Part shown: piece after piece, positions 16,931 to 25,096 of the stretch
Numbering within the stretch: position 1 is the first letter of the stretch
How the letters are laid out: each line of letters starts with the position of its first letter
Source: JAKGBX01 sp965366835
GTDB taxonomy: Bacteria; Pseudomonadota; Alphaproteobacteria; Rhodobacterales; Rhodobacteraceae
Length of the DNA: 49,640 nucleotides
NCBI GenBank assembly: GCA_965366835.1
Contig: CBDUGF010000012.1
Span: 1-49,640 of the forward strand
Direction: 5' to 3'
The notes under the pieces: model-generated
The model's input: the letters and a program-made list of their open reading frames with translations, nothing else
What the model was told of the DNA's origin: nothing
The model's database searches: none
Translations under genes and position numbers: made by a program

Positions 16931-18649
16931 ATGCCCTATCGCGCGCCTGTCTCGGATGTCACCTACCTGATGGACCATGTGGTCGGCTATGCCAGGGTCG
17001 CCGAGACCGAACGGTTTGCCGAAGCCGGGCCGGAGATGGCCCAGGCGATCCTCGGCGAGGCCGGGCGGCTTTGCGACGAGGTGCTCGCACCGCTTCAGCG
17101 CAATGGTGATCTCCATCCGGCGCATCTCGAGAATGGTGTGGTGCGCACCAGCCCGGGCTTTGCCGAGGGCTACCGCGCCATCAGGGAAGGCGGCTGGGTC
17201 TCGATCTCGGGAGCGCCCGAGCATGGCGGCATGGGCCTGCCGATGACGATCACCACGGCGGTGAACGACATGATGAGCGGCGCTTGTCTCGCGCTGCAAC
17301 TCAACCCGCTGATGACCCAGGGCCAGATCGAGGCGCTGGAGCATCACGCCTCTGACGCGATCAAGGCGCTTTATTTGCCCAGGCTGATGACCGGCGAGTG
17401 GTGCGGCACCATGAACCTGACCGAGCCGCAAGCCGGTTCCGACGTGGGTGCGCTGCGCTCCAAGGCCGAGCCCAATGGCGATGGCTCATATGCGGTGAGC
17501 GGGCAGAAGATCTTCATCTCCTGGGGCGACAATGATTTCTCCGGGAATGTCTGTCATCTGGTGCTGGCGCGGCTGCCCGACGGGGTGCCGGGCACCAAGG
17601 GGATCAGCCTGTTTCTGGTGCCCAAGCTCATTCCCGACGAGAATGGCAGTCCGGGCAAGGCCAACAGCCTGCGCGTGGTCAGCCTGGAGCACAAGCTGGG
17701 CCTGCATGGCAGCCCTACGGCGGTGATGCAATTCGATCGCGCCACCGGTTGGATGATCGGCCCCGAGCATGGCGGCATGGCGGCGATGTTCACGATGATG
17801 AACAATGCGCGGCTCGGCGTCGGGGTTCAGGGTGTCGGCGTGGCCGAAGGCGCCTATCAGCACGCGCTGGCCTATGCCCGGGACCGCAAACAGGGCCGCA
17901 CCCCGGTCGAGGGCGGCAGCGGCACGATCATCGACCATGCCGACGTGCGCCGCATGCTGGCGACGATGAAATCCGAGGTTTTCGCCGCCCGTGCCATCGC
18001 GCTCTCCTGTGCTGTCGCGATTGATATGGCCAACGCCACCGGCGACAGGGACTGGCAGGCGCGCGCCGCGTTCCTGACCCCGATCGCCAAGGCCTTCGGC
18101 ACCGAGACCGGCATCCGCGTGGCGGAGACGGGAGTGCAGGTGCATGGTGGCATGGGCTTCATCGAGGAAACCGGCGCGGCGCAATATGCCCGCGATGTCC
18201 GGGTGACAGCGATCTACGAGGGCACCAACGGCATCCAGGCGATGGATCTCGTGGGCCGAAAGCTGATGGATGGCGGCGAGGCGGCGGCGGCGCTTCTCGA
18301 CGAGCTGGAAAGACATGCCGAATCGGTGCGCGGCCAGCAGCCGCGCATGGCCGAGTCGGTGTGGAACGCCACCGAGACGTTGCGCGAAGCCACCGAGTGG
18401 ATGCTGGCCCAAAAGGATATGACTGAGCGCTTTGCCGGCGCGGTGCCGTTCCTGATGGCCTATGGCCGGGTTCTGGGCGCGCACTTCCATCTCAAGGCCG
18501 CCTGCGCCGAAGACGGCGACGGGCCGCGCACCCGGCTGGCGCGGTTCTATATCAAGCGGCTGTTGCCCGATCACGTGGCCAATCTCGCCCACGCGACCGC
18601 CGGTTCGGGCGATCTCTATGCCCTGACCGAGGACGACCTGGCCCAATGA
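16931..18649 (+). CDS. Acyl-CoA dehydrogenase, DmdC-like
   Basis: 572 residues, starting MPYRAPVSDVTYLM after a textbook GGAGGATACC at 16921. FAD-binding motifs MNLTEPQAGSDVGAL and GQKIFISWGDND, and the catalytic base Glu430 in YEGTNGIQAMDL. The C-terminal extension past the normal 380-residue core is typical of the subgroup that contains DmdC (3-methylmercaptopropionyl-CoA dehydrogenase in DMSP demethylation). No dmdB or dmdD neighbour is visible, so the substrate remains open; medium-to-long acyl-CoA or MMPA-CoA are options. Electrons would pass via ETF to the ETF-QO at 29047. Overlaps the next gene by 4 bp. Confidence 0.9.
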   Translation: MPYRAPVSDVTYLMDHVVGYARVAETERFAEAGPEMAQAILGEAGRLCDEVLAPLQRNGDLHPAHLENGVVRTSPGFAEGYRAIREGGWVSISGAPEHGGMGLPMTITTAVNDMMSGACLALQLNPLMTQGQIEALEHHASDAIKALYLPRLMTGEWCGTMNLTEPQAGSDVGALRSKAEPNGDGSYAVSGQKIFISWGDNDFSGNVCHLVLARLPDGVPGTKGISLFLVPKLIPDENGSPGKANSLRVVSLEHKLGLHGSPTAVMQFDRATGWMIGPEHGGMAAMFTMMNNARLGVGVQGVGVAEGAYQHALAYARDRKQGRTPVEGGSGTIIDHADVRRMLATMKSEVFAARAIALSCAVAIDMANATGDRDWQARAAFLTPIAKAFGTETGIRVAETGVQVHGGMGFIEETGAAQYARDVRVTAIYEGTNGIQAMDLVGRKLMDGGEAAAALLDELERHAESVRGQQPRMAESVWNATETLREATEWMLAQKDMTERFAGAVPFLMAYGRVLGAHFHLKAACAEDGDGPRTRLARFYIKRLLPDHVANLAHATAGSGDLYALTEDDLAQ

Positions 18650-19689
18650 TGGATGCCCGGCCCAGCCCGCTGACCTACCCCTGGGAGACGCCTCCGGCGG
18701 AAGGCGAGGCGATCCGTGTGGCCGATGGCGTGCTGTGGATTCGGCTGCCGCTGCCGATGGCGCTGGACCATGTGAACATCTATGCGCTCGATGAGGGCGA
18801 CAGCTGGACCATCGTCGATACCGGCGTGATGAGCCGGCGCTCGATCGAAATATGGGACAGGCTGCTCGACGGGCCATTGAAGGGCAAACCGGTGGGCCGG
18901 GTGTTACTGACCCATCACCACCCCGATCACATCGGCATGGCCGGATGGCTGATCGAGCGCGGTGCCGAGCTGTTGATGTCGCGCACCGCCTATCTGATGG
19001 CGCGGATGCTGATCCTCGACGTCGAGGAGCGCCCGACCCGGCAGTCGGAAATGTTCTGGTGTGCGGCGGGCATGGATGCGGCCCACCTGAACAAGCGCAT
19101 GAACGAGCGGCCTTACAATTTCGCCGATATCTGCGGCCCGATCCCGGTCGGCTATACCCGGCTGAAACAGGGCGATGTGCTGCATGCGGCTGGGCGCGAC
19201 TGGGACATTCACATCGGCAATGGTCATGCGCCCGAACACCTGACGCTGTGGAGCCGCGACGATCATCTGGTGATCGCGGGGGATCAGATCATCAGTTCGA
19301 TCAGCCCCAATATCGGGGTTTTCCCGACCGAGCCCGATGCCGACCCTCTGGCCGACTGGCTGGAAAGCTGTGCCCGGCTGGCGACGCTGGCGCGCCCCGA
19401 TCATCTGGTGTTTTCGGGCCACAAGCTGCCGTTTACCGGCTTGCCGCACCGGATGCATCAACTGGCCGACAATCACCATTCGGCGCTGGAGCGGCTGGTG
19501 GCGCATCTCGGCAAGCCGAGGGTTGCCGCCGAGTGTTTTGCGCCGCTGTTCAAGCGCAAGGTCGATGAGGGGATTTACGGGCTGGCGCTGGTCGAGACCA
19601 TCGCCCACCTGAACCATTTGCACCAGACCGGCCGAGCCACGCGCGAACGGCGCGACGATGGCGCCTGGCTGTGGCGGGCGGCGACGTAG
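18646..19689 (+). CDS. MBL-fold metallo-hydrolase
   Basis: 347 residues. THHHPDH (89-95) gives the HxHxDH metal site; further metal ligands are likely His in GNGHAPEH, Asp in IAGDQII and His in FSGHKLPF. Cytosolic. The C-terminal 80 residues after FSGHKLPFTG form the helical LACTB2/GloB-like tail. The start codon overlaps the stop of the acyl-CoA dehydrogenase (ATGA), so the two are translationally coupled; a thioesterase-like role on the same pathway is possible but unproven. A second ATG directly follows the first. Confidence 0.9.
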   Translation: MMDARPSPLTYPWETPPAEGEAIRVADGVLWIRLPLPMALDHVNIYALDEGDSWTIVDTGVMSRRSIEIWDRLLDGPLKGKPVGRVLLTHHHPDHIGMAGWLIERGAELLMSRTAYLMARMLILDVEERPTRQSEMFWCAAGMDAAHLNKRMNERPYNFADICGPIPVGYTRLKQGDVLHAAGRDWDIHIGNGHAPEHLTLWSRDDHLVIAGDQIISSISPNIGVFPTEPDADPLADWLESCARLATLARPDHLVFSGHKLPFTGLPHRMHQLADNHHSALERLVAHLGKPRVAAECFAPLFKRKVDEGIYGLALVETIAHLNHLHQTGRATRERRDDGAWLWRAAT

Positions 19690-19710
19690 AGCGCGCGGCG
19701 CGAGCGCAGC

Positions 19711-19965
19711 CTACCCCGCTGAGCCGCGGTTTTCGATCCTGGCGTGCAGCTTGCGAATGATCCGGCTGCCGGTGGTCTCGCAGGCGAAGGGCAGCAGCGC
19801 GTGGACCAGGGCCGCCAGAGCAGCGAGGCCGAGCCAGAAAGCAAACCCGAAGGCAAAGCGCATGTGCTCGAAATAGCTTTCATCGACCGACCGAGGATGA
19901 TCGAGGAACAGGCGGGCCAGAGGCGCGCTTGCATGGGGGCGGCTGGTGGCGGATGCTTCGGTCAT
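19711..19965 (-). CDS. DUF6356 family membrane protein
   Basis: 84 residues. LFLDHPRSVDESYFEHMRFAF followed by a single hydrophobic stretch (FAFWLGLAALAALVHALLPF) and CETTGSRII matches the DUF6356 family seen in Rhodobacterales and sphingomonads. Preceded by CAGGAGATCACG. Function unknown. Convergent with the MBL gene and divergent from the Lrp regulator. Confidence 0.8.
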   Translation of the reverse strand: MTEASATSRPHASAPLARLFLDHPRSVDESYFEHMRFAFGFAFWLGLAALAALVHALLPFACETTGSRIIRKLHARIENRGSAG

Positions 19966-20012
19966 CGTGATCTCCTGTTTCGGCCTGGGCAGAATAGCGG
20001 CACGGGGCAGCT

Positions 20013-20049
20013 GTTATGTCTCAAAAACACTGTCAATTTGCGAGATAAC
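20013..20049. promoter_or_regulatory. Imperfect inverted repeat between DUF6356 and Lrp genes
   Basis: GTTATGTCTC (20013-20022) and GAGATAAC (20042-20049) form a dyad with one extra base in the left arm and a 19-bp A/T-rich centre. It lies 18 bp before the Lrp start, a plausible site for Lrp-type autoregulation. Confidence 0.4.
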
Positions 20050-20066
20050 GGGACAAAATCCCAACG

Positions 20067-20528
20067 ATGGGCAAATCAATCGACGAAACAGACCGCCGTA
20101 TTCTGATCCACCTGCAACGCGACGCCGGTTTGAGCATCGACGAGGTGTCGGAGCGCGTCGGCCTGTCGCGCAATGCATGCTGGCGGCGGATTCGCGAGAT
20201 GGAGCGCGCAGGGGTGATCCGGGGGCGCGTGGCGCTGGTCGATCCCGGCAAGGTCGGCTGTCCGCTCGAAGTGATGGTGCTGGTACGCACTTCGGCCCAT
20301 GATGCGGGCTGGATGGAGAAGTTTCAGAAGACCGTGCGCGCCATGCCCGAGGTGATCGGCGCCTACCGGATGACCGGCGATCTCGATTACCTGCTGCGGG
20401 TCCGTGTCGCCGATGTGCCGGCTTATGATGCGTTTTACAAACGTGTGATCGCGCAAATTCCGCTCTCGGATATTTCGGCCAGCTTCGTTATGGAGGAAAT
20501 CAAGGAAACCACGGCGCTTCCAGTGTGA
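20067..20528 (+). CDS. Lrp/AsnC-family transcriptional regulator
   Basis: 153 residues. N-terminal helix-turn-helix (IDETDRRILIHLQRDAGLSIDEV, then GLSRNACWRRIREMERAGVI), followed by the RAM ligand-binding domain with VIGAYRMTGDLDYLLRV. Octameric or dimeric DNA-binding regulators of this family usually sense amino acids. Effector not predictable. Divergent from DUF6356; a candidate operator lies between them. The next gene follows after 29 bp. Confidence 0.93.
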   Translation: MGKSIDETDRRILIHLQRDAGLSIDEVSERVGLSRNACWRRIREMERAGVIRGRVALVDPGKVGCPLEVMVLVRTSAHDAGWMEKFQKTVRAMPEVIGAYRMTGDLDYLLRVRVADVPAYDAFYKRVIAQIPLSDISASFVMEEIKETTALPV

Positions 20529-20557
20529 GCCGGCGTCTGCGAACGAGGAGTGCAACG

Positions 20558-21013
20558 ATGGACGAAAAGATCGAAACCGCGGCGGAGGCGCATGAGGCCT
20601 CGGCGATTCCGCGCCGCCATGAAGTGCATTCCGATCCCGAGGTGACGCCCTGCACTGATGTTCCCCAACAGGTGATGCAGAAGCCGGTGGACCAGAAGAG
20701 TCCGGCCGAATGGGCCTATGAGCGGCTGATCCTCTACATCCAGAACTTCGAGGAACAGCTTGATAACGAACATGAAATCGCGATGGGTTTTGCCGGGGGC
20801 AATGCCGGGGTGATCAGGATCGAGGGCATGGGTTTCTTCGATCCGGATATCGTGACCTTCTATGGCTCGGATGAAATGGGCATCAAGACCCAGTTGATCG
20901 AGCATGTCAGCCAGCTGTCGGTGATCCTGCGCGCGCTGCCCAAGGAGACGCCCGCCGAGGCGCCCAGACGCATCGGATTCCGCCTGGCGCTGGATCTCGA
21001 CAAACCAAGCTGA
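20558..21013 (+). CDS. DUF6173 family protein
   Basis: 151 residues, starting MDEKIETAAEA after GAGGAGTGCAACG. Two parts: an acidic, probably flexible first 60 residues and a conserved domain with SPAEWAYERLILYIQNFEEQL, then FYGSDEMGIKTQLIEHVSQL and the C-terminal RRIGFRLA. These match DUF6173, a family of unknown function I associate with Rhodobacterales. No signal peptide or membrane segment. Confidence 0.75.
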   Translation: MDEKIETAAEAHEASAIPRRHEVHSDPEVTPCTDVPQQVMQKPVDQKSPAEWAYERLILYIQNFEEQLDNEHEIAMGFAGGNAGVIRIEGMGFFDPDIVTFYGSDEMGIKTQLIEHVSQLSVILRALPKETPAEAPRRIGFRLALDLDKPS

Positions 21014-21125
21014 ACCGGCGCGCCGGGGCAATACACGCGCTGGCCGATTCACATATCCCGGGCAGGGTGACAGCCCCAATGAAATGCAGTAATGAGTTGC
21101 CAACACGAGATTCTGGAGTGCTGAG

Positions 21126-21260
21126 ATGGCCGATCACAAACATGGCGAAATGAACACCCACGTTCAGGAAAAGACCTTTGAAGGGTTCGTCAAATTCCTG
21201 ACGCGGTCGGCGATTGCGATCATCGTGATCCTGCTGTTCATCGCGGCTGTCGGTGCCTGA
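21126..21260 (+). CDS. aa3-type cytochrome c oxidase subunit IV
   Basis: Only 44 residues: MADHKHGEMNTHVQEKTFEG, then one membrane helix (SAIAIIVILLFIAAVG). This is the standard pattern of the bacterial aa3 oxidase subunit IV (PF07835): a short charged N-terminus with an EKTF motif and a single C-terminal helix. It sits in the inner membrane against subunits I/III of the aa3 cytochrome c oxidase. The main oxidase genes are not in the window, as is usual for this subunit. Start ATG is preceded by GGAGTGCTGAG. Confidence 0.88.
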   Translation: MADHKHGEMNTHVQEKTFEGFVKFLTRSAIAIIVILLFIAAVGA

Positions 21261-21306
21261 TCGGGCTGGCTGCGTCGCGGCCTGACAAATCACCTTGGGG
21301 GACGAC

Positions 21307-21936
21307 ATGCGCAAGGCATTCTTTGCCATTCTTGCGGCTTTGAGCCTTGCCGGCTGTGCCGCCGATCCGGTCTGGGCGCCGGAAGAGGCGGTGCGCGCAG
21401 TGCAGTATCGCCATCCCGGGCCGCCGCGGCTGACGCTTTTCACCATGATCAGCAATAGCTCGGGGGCGGGCGGGCATTCCTCGCTGATGATCAATGGATC
21501 GCAGCGCGTGATCTTCGACCCCTCGGGCAGCTTTCATCACGAACGGATACCCGAACGCAACGATGTGCTGTTCGGCATCACCCCGCAGATCGCCGATGTC
21601 TATACCCGCTATCACGCACGCGAGACCTGGCATGTGGTGGTGCAGGAGATCGACGTCAGCCCGCAGGTGGCAGAAATGGCGCTGAAGCTGGCGCAGGAAT
21701 ATGGCGCGGTGCCGAATGCCTACTGTGCGCATTCGACCTCTGCCATCCTGCGGCAACTGCCGGGGTTCGGATCGATCAGGCAGGGCATGTATCCGGTCAA
21801 GCTGGCCGAACAGTTTCGCCTGATTTCCGGCGTTAGCGAGCGCACGCTGCACGAATATGACAGCGACGACAATTCCAGGGCGCTGGAGAACTGGGACCCC
21901 GAGCGTTTCGCGCAGAGCCAGAAGAAAAAGCAATAG
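21307..21936 (+). CDS. Lipoprotein with possible permuted papain-like (LRAT/NlpC-type) domain
   Basis: 209 residues from an ATG with GGGGGACGAC before it. Lipobox LAGC puts the lipid Cys at 17. The mature domain has GGHSSLMI (His57), then FDPSGSFHH, and later NAYCAHSTSAIL (Cys140, His142). A conserved His in a GHSSL strand upstream of a Cys at the start of a helix is the order found in circularly permuted papain-like families such as LRAT/H-Ras-like and DUF830, which act as thiol hydrolases or acyltransferases. That is inference from motif order; I do not recognise a named family. A C-terminal Lys-rich tail ends the protein. Confidence 0.65.
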   Translation: MRKAFFAILAALSLAGCAADPVWAPEEAVRAVQYRHPGPPRLTLFTMISNSSGAGGHSSLMINGSQRVIFDPSGSFHHERIPERNDVLFGITPQIADVYTRYHARETWHVVVQEIDVSPQVAEMALKLAQEYGAVPNAYCAHSTSAILRQLPGFGSIRQGMYPVKLAEQFRLISGVSERTLHEYDSDDNSRALENWDPERFAQSQKKKQ

Positions 21937-21947
21937 TTGCCGGCGCG

Positions 21948-22274
21948 TTAGCCCAACAGGTAGAGCATCCCGTAAAGCACGGTACCGCCGGTCAGGATGG
22001 CGACGATCACGCTGCGCGTTGCAAGCCCCGCCGCCAGGGTGGCCAGCGCCGCGGCCATGCGCGCCGGATCGGGCGCGCCGCCGGTGGCCTGCGGCCATAA
22101 CACCAGCGGCGCCACCAGGGCGGGCAGCACGGCAACGGCGGTATAACGCAGGTGGCGCAGCACGAAGGGCGGCATCGGGCGGTTGCCGATCAGCCCGAGA
22201 AACAGGAAGCGCAGGGCGAAGCTGCCGAGACCCAGGGCGATGATCACGATCCAGAGGTGTGTGAGATCGGTCAT
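21948..22274 (-). CDS. azlD: AzlD family branched-chain amino acid exporter subunit
   Basis: 108 residues, three to four membrane helices. WIVIIALGLGSFALRFLFL and RYTAVAVLPALVAPLV are typical of AzlD, the small partner of AzlC. The ATG at 22274 overlaps the TGA of azlC (ATGA), fixing the start; the much longer open frame reaching 22955 is the shadow of azlC. Together the two form an inner-membrane efflux system for branched-chain amino acids or analogues. Confidence 0.9.
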   Translation of the reverse strand: MTDLTHLWIVIIALGLGSFALRFLFLGLIGNRPMPPFVLRHLRYTAVAVLPALVAPLVLWPQATGGAPDPARMAAALATLAAGLATRSVIVAILTGGTVLYGMLYLLG

Positions 22275-22984
22275 GCCTTGCGCCTCGCTTCGAGCCACAA
22301 TTCGCATTGCGCCCCGGCCATCATGCCGCCCATGGCCGCGCCGATCAGCCCGAGATTGTAGGGCAGCCAGGCCAGCGCGACGGCCAGCGCGACCGCCGCC
22401 AGCGCCGCCGCCACATGCGCCAGCGTGCGCAGCATCGGCGCGAGCAGCGCCAGGAAGGTGATCGGAACCGCGAAATCGAGCGCGAATTGCGGCGGAATCG
22501 CGCGGCCCAGCCAGGCACCGCCCAACGAGGCAGCAAACCACAGCGGGATCACCGGCGAACAGGCGCCGAAGAAATAGGACAGCTTTTGCGGCAGGCCCCA
22601 ATCCGGGTGCCGCTCGTAGGCGGCGATGGCGCAGGCATAGCTCTGATCGACCGTCAGATAGGCGACGAAGGCGCGCTGCCACAGCGGCGCGGCGCCGAGA
22701 TGCGCGGTGAGCGAGGCGGAATACATCGCCATGCGCAGGTTCACCGTCAGCGCCGAGATGATCACGATCAGCGTCGGTGCCTGTTCCTGCATCAGTTGCA
22801 GGGCGGTGAACTGGGCCGCGCCGGCGATCACCGTCACCGAAAAGACGAAGGTTTCGAGGACGCTGAGCCCGGCCTCGGTGGCGACGACGCCGAACAAGGC
22901 GGCAAACGGGATGATCACGACGACGAAGGGCGCGCCATCGCGAAAGCCGCGCCAATAGGCGGATTTTGCTGTGGTGGAGGACAT
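22271..22984 (-). CDS. azlC: AzlC family permease
   Basis: 237 residues, about six to seven membrane helices. GFRDGAPFVVVIIPFAALFGVVA, AGAAQFTALQL and the NLRMAMYSASL segment are the AzlC signature. Large subunit of the AzlCD exporter. Only 18 bp separate its start from the divergent fdhD ORF start, so one of the two promoters must overlap coding sequence. Confidence 0.92.
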   Translation of the reverse strand: MSSTTAKSAYWRGFRDGAPFVVVIIPFAALFGVVATEAGLSVLETFVFSVTVIAGAAQFTALQLMQEQAPTLIVIISALTVNLRMAMYSASLTAHLGAAPLWQRAFVAYLTVDQSYACAIAAYERHPDWGLPQKLSYFFGACSPVIPLWFAASLGGAWLGRAIPPQFALDFAVPITFLALLAPMLRTLAHVAAALAAVALAVALAWLPYNLGLIGAAMGGMMAGAQCELWLEARRKA

Positions 22985-23002
22985 GGCTTGGCCCTAGATT
23001 GA

Positions 23003-23929
23003 ATGAAATCCCGGCCTAAAGCCCCGAACAGGAAGTTGCAATTGGCAAAGCTCGACGACATTGGCGGCTATCTGATCGCGCCCGATCCCGCGAATGCGCG
23101 GCTGACGCGGGCGGTGAGCGGCACGGATCATCTCGGCCAGCGGGTGGAGACGCGGGTGATCGAGGAACGCCCGCTGACGATATTCCTCAACCGGCAGGAA
23201 ATCGTCACCGCGATGACGATCGGCGATTACCCGGAATACCTGGCGCTCGGATTTCTGCGCAATCAGGGCATGCTGGGTGCGGAGGAGACCGTCACCGCGG
23301 TCGATTTCGATGCCGAGCTGGAGACCGTGGTGGTGCGCACCGCGACCGAGACCTCCTATGAGGACAAGCTGCAACGCAAGACCCGCACCTCGGGCTGCGC
23401 CGTGGGCACCGTGTTTGGCGACATGATGGAGGGGCTGGACCAGGTGGTATTGCCCGAGACCCGGCTGAAAACCTCGGATCTCTATGAGCTTTCCAGCCGG
23501 ATCAACCGCACGCCGTCGCTTTATCTCGAAGCCGGGGCGATTCACGGCACCGTGCTGTGCCGGGGCGCGCGGCCGCTGGTCTATATGGAGGATGTCGGCC
23601 GCCACAATGCGGTCGACAAGATCGCGGGATGGCTGTTTTCCGAAGGCGAGCCGGCGGGCGACAAGCTGCTTTACACCACCGGGCGGCTGACCTCGGAAAT
23701 GGTGATCAAGACCGCTCTGATGGGGATTCCGGTGCTGGCCTCGCGCTCGGGCTTCACCGCCTGGGGCGTGGAGATCGCCCGGCAGGTCGGATTGACCCTG
23801 ATCGGGCGGCTGCGGGGGCAGAGATTCGTCTGTCTGAGCGGCGAGGAGCGGCTGGTGCGGGATGCCGATCTGGCGCGCGTGCCGGACGAGGATGCCAGGC
23901 AGCGGCGCAAGGGGGCGTCGGGAGAATGA
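23003..23929 (+). CDS. fdhD: Formate dehydrogenase accessory sulfurtransferase
   Basis: 308 residues as drawn. RPLTIFLNRQEIVTAMTIGDYPEYLALGFL is the family opening; the sulfur-transfer loop is TSGCAVGT with a single Cys132 (E. coli has two). YMEDVGRHNAVDKIAGW and TTGRLTSEMV are further FdhD motifs. It moves sulfur from IscS to the Mo-bisPGD cofactor of formate dehydrogenase. The first 35 residues are poorly conserved in the family, and the true start may be downstream, which would leave more room for a promoter next to azlC. It heads a molybdenum cofactor gene cluster; no formate dehydrogenase structural gene is in the window. Confidence 0.93.
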   Translation: MKSRPKAPNRKLQLAKLDDIGGYLIAPDPANARLTRAVSGTDHLGQRVETRVIEERPLTIFLNRQEIVTAMTIGDYPEYLALGFLRNQGMLGAEETVTAVDFDAELETVVVRTATETSYEDKLQRKTRTSGCAVGTVFGDMMEGLDQVVLPETRLKTSDLYELSSRINRTPSLYLEAGAIHGTVLCRGARPLVYMEDVGRHNAVDKIAGWLFSEGEPAGDKLLYTTGRLTSEMVIKTALMGIPVLASRSGFTAWGVEIARQVGLTLIGRLRGQRFVCLSGEERLVRDADLARVPDEDARQRRKGASGE

Positions 23930-23999
23930 GGCGGCGGAGCGGGCCGGTTTCGGGCAGGGGAAAGGGCTGGTCCGGCCATGCCTGCGCAGGGGAAGCAAG

Positions 24000-24605
24000 A
24001 TGAAACAACCTGTTGGCATCATCCTGGCCGGAGGGCTCGCCCGCCGGATGGGCGGCGGCGACAAGGCGCTGTTGCCCCTGGGGCGGGGCACGCTGCTCAG
24101 CCATGTCATCGACCGGCTGGCACCGCAGGTGGAGATGTTGGCGCTCAATGCCAATGGCGACGGCGCGCGCTTTGCCGAGTTCGCCCTGCCGGTGCTGCCC
24201 GATACGATTGACGGGTTTCCCGGCCCGCTGGCGGGGGTTCTGGCCGGGATGGAATGGGCCACGGAGCGGGGCGGCGAGACCATTGTGACGGTAGCCGCCG
24301 ACACGCCGTTTTTCCCGTGTGATCTGGTGGCGCGCCTGCTGTTGGCGGCGGAGGGCATGGCGCAGCCGCTGGCGCTCGCCGCCAGCGATGATGGCCGCCA
24401 CCCGACATTCGGCCTCTGGCCGGTGGGGTTGCGCCATGATCTGCGCGCGGCGCTCGAGGGCGGCCTGCGCAAGGTGGTGGCCTGGACCGACGCGCATGGC
24501 GCGGCACAGGCGCATTTCCCCGGCGCCGACCCGGATCCGTTCTTCAACATCAACACGCCCGACGATCTTGCCGCCGCGGCGCGGTTCCTGGAGGCGGCGG
24601 AATGA
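24000..24605 (+). CDS. mobA: Molybdenum cofactor guanylyltransferase
   Basis: 201 residues. GIILAGGLARRMGGGDKALLPL is the nucleotide-binding GGxxxRMGGxDK loop; TVAADTPFFP holds the Mg-binding Asp. Transfers GMP from GTP to molybdopterin to make MGD. Starts 70 bp after fdhD with GGGGAAGCAAG before the ATG. Overlaps mobB by 4 bp. Confidence 0.95.
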   Translation: MKQPVGIILAGGLARRMGGGDKALLPLGRGTLLSHVIDRLAPQVEMLALNANGDGARFAEFALPVLPDTIDGFPGPLAGVLAGMEWATERGGETIVTVAADTPFFPCDLVARLLLAAEGMAQPLALAASDDGRHPTFGLWPVGLRHDLRAALEGGLRKVVAWTDAHGAAQAHFPGADPDPFFNINTPDDLAAAARFLEAAE

Positions 24606-25096
24606 AGCTTTACGGTGTGGTCGGCTGGAAGAACTCGGGCAAGACCGGGCTGATGGAGCGGCTGGTGGCCGAATTCAGCGCGCGCGGCTTGCGGATCGCG
24701 ACGATCAAGCACGCCCATCACGATTTCGATATCGACCAGCCCGGCACCGACAGCGCCCGGCATCGCGCCGCGGGAGCGGTGCAGGTGCTGCTGGCCTCGT
24801 CGCGGCGCTGGGCGTTGATGAGCGAGTTGGGCGATGCGCCGGAGCCGCCGCTTGGCACTCTGATCGAACGGCTCGATCCCTGCGATCTGGTGCTCATCGA
24901 GGGCTACAAGCGCGAGCAACACGCCAAGATCGAGGCGCATCGGGCGGCGACCGGCCAGCCGCTGATCGCGCCGGGGGATGCGAGCGTGCGCGCGGTGGCC
25001 AGCGATACGGCGCTGACACTGGATCGCCCGGTATTCGATCTCGACGATACCGCAGCGATTGCCGATTTCATTCTGTCCGAGGTTGCGGCGCAATGA
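24602..25096 (+). CDS. mobB: Molybdopterin-guanine dinucleotide biosynthesis adaptor
   Basis: 164 residues. Walker A GWKNSGKTGL near the N-terminus, IKHAHHDFDIDQPGTDS and the LVLIEGYKRE segment are typical MobB motifs. GTP-binding partner that enhances MobA activity. ATG overlaps the mobA stop (ATGA), and its own stop overlaps the next start (ATGA). Confidence 0.95.
   Translation: MKLYGVVGWKNSGKTGLMERLVAEFSARGLRIATIKHAHHDFDIDQPGTDSARHRAAGAVQVLLASSRRWALMSELGDAPEPPLGTLIERLDPCDLVLIEGYKREQHAKIEAHRAATGQPLIAPGDASVRAVASDTALTLDRPVFDLDDTAAIADFILSEVAAQ

Noticed and set aside
24319..25092. Upstream extension of the MoeA fusion frame to 961 residues
   Set aside because: This part lies out of frame over mobA and mobB, is Arg/Trp/Ala-rich nonsense, and the ATG at 25093 overlaps the mobB stop.
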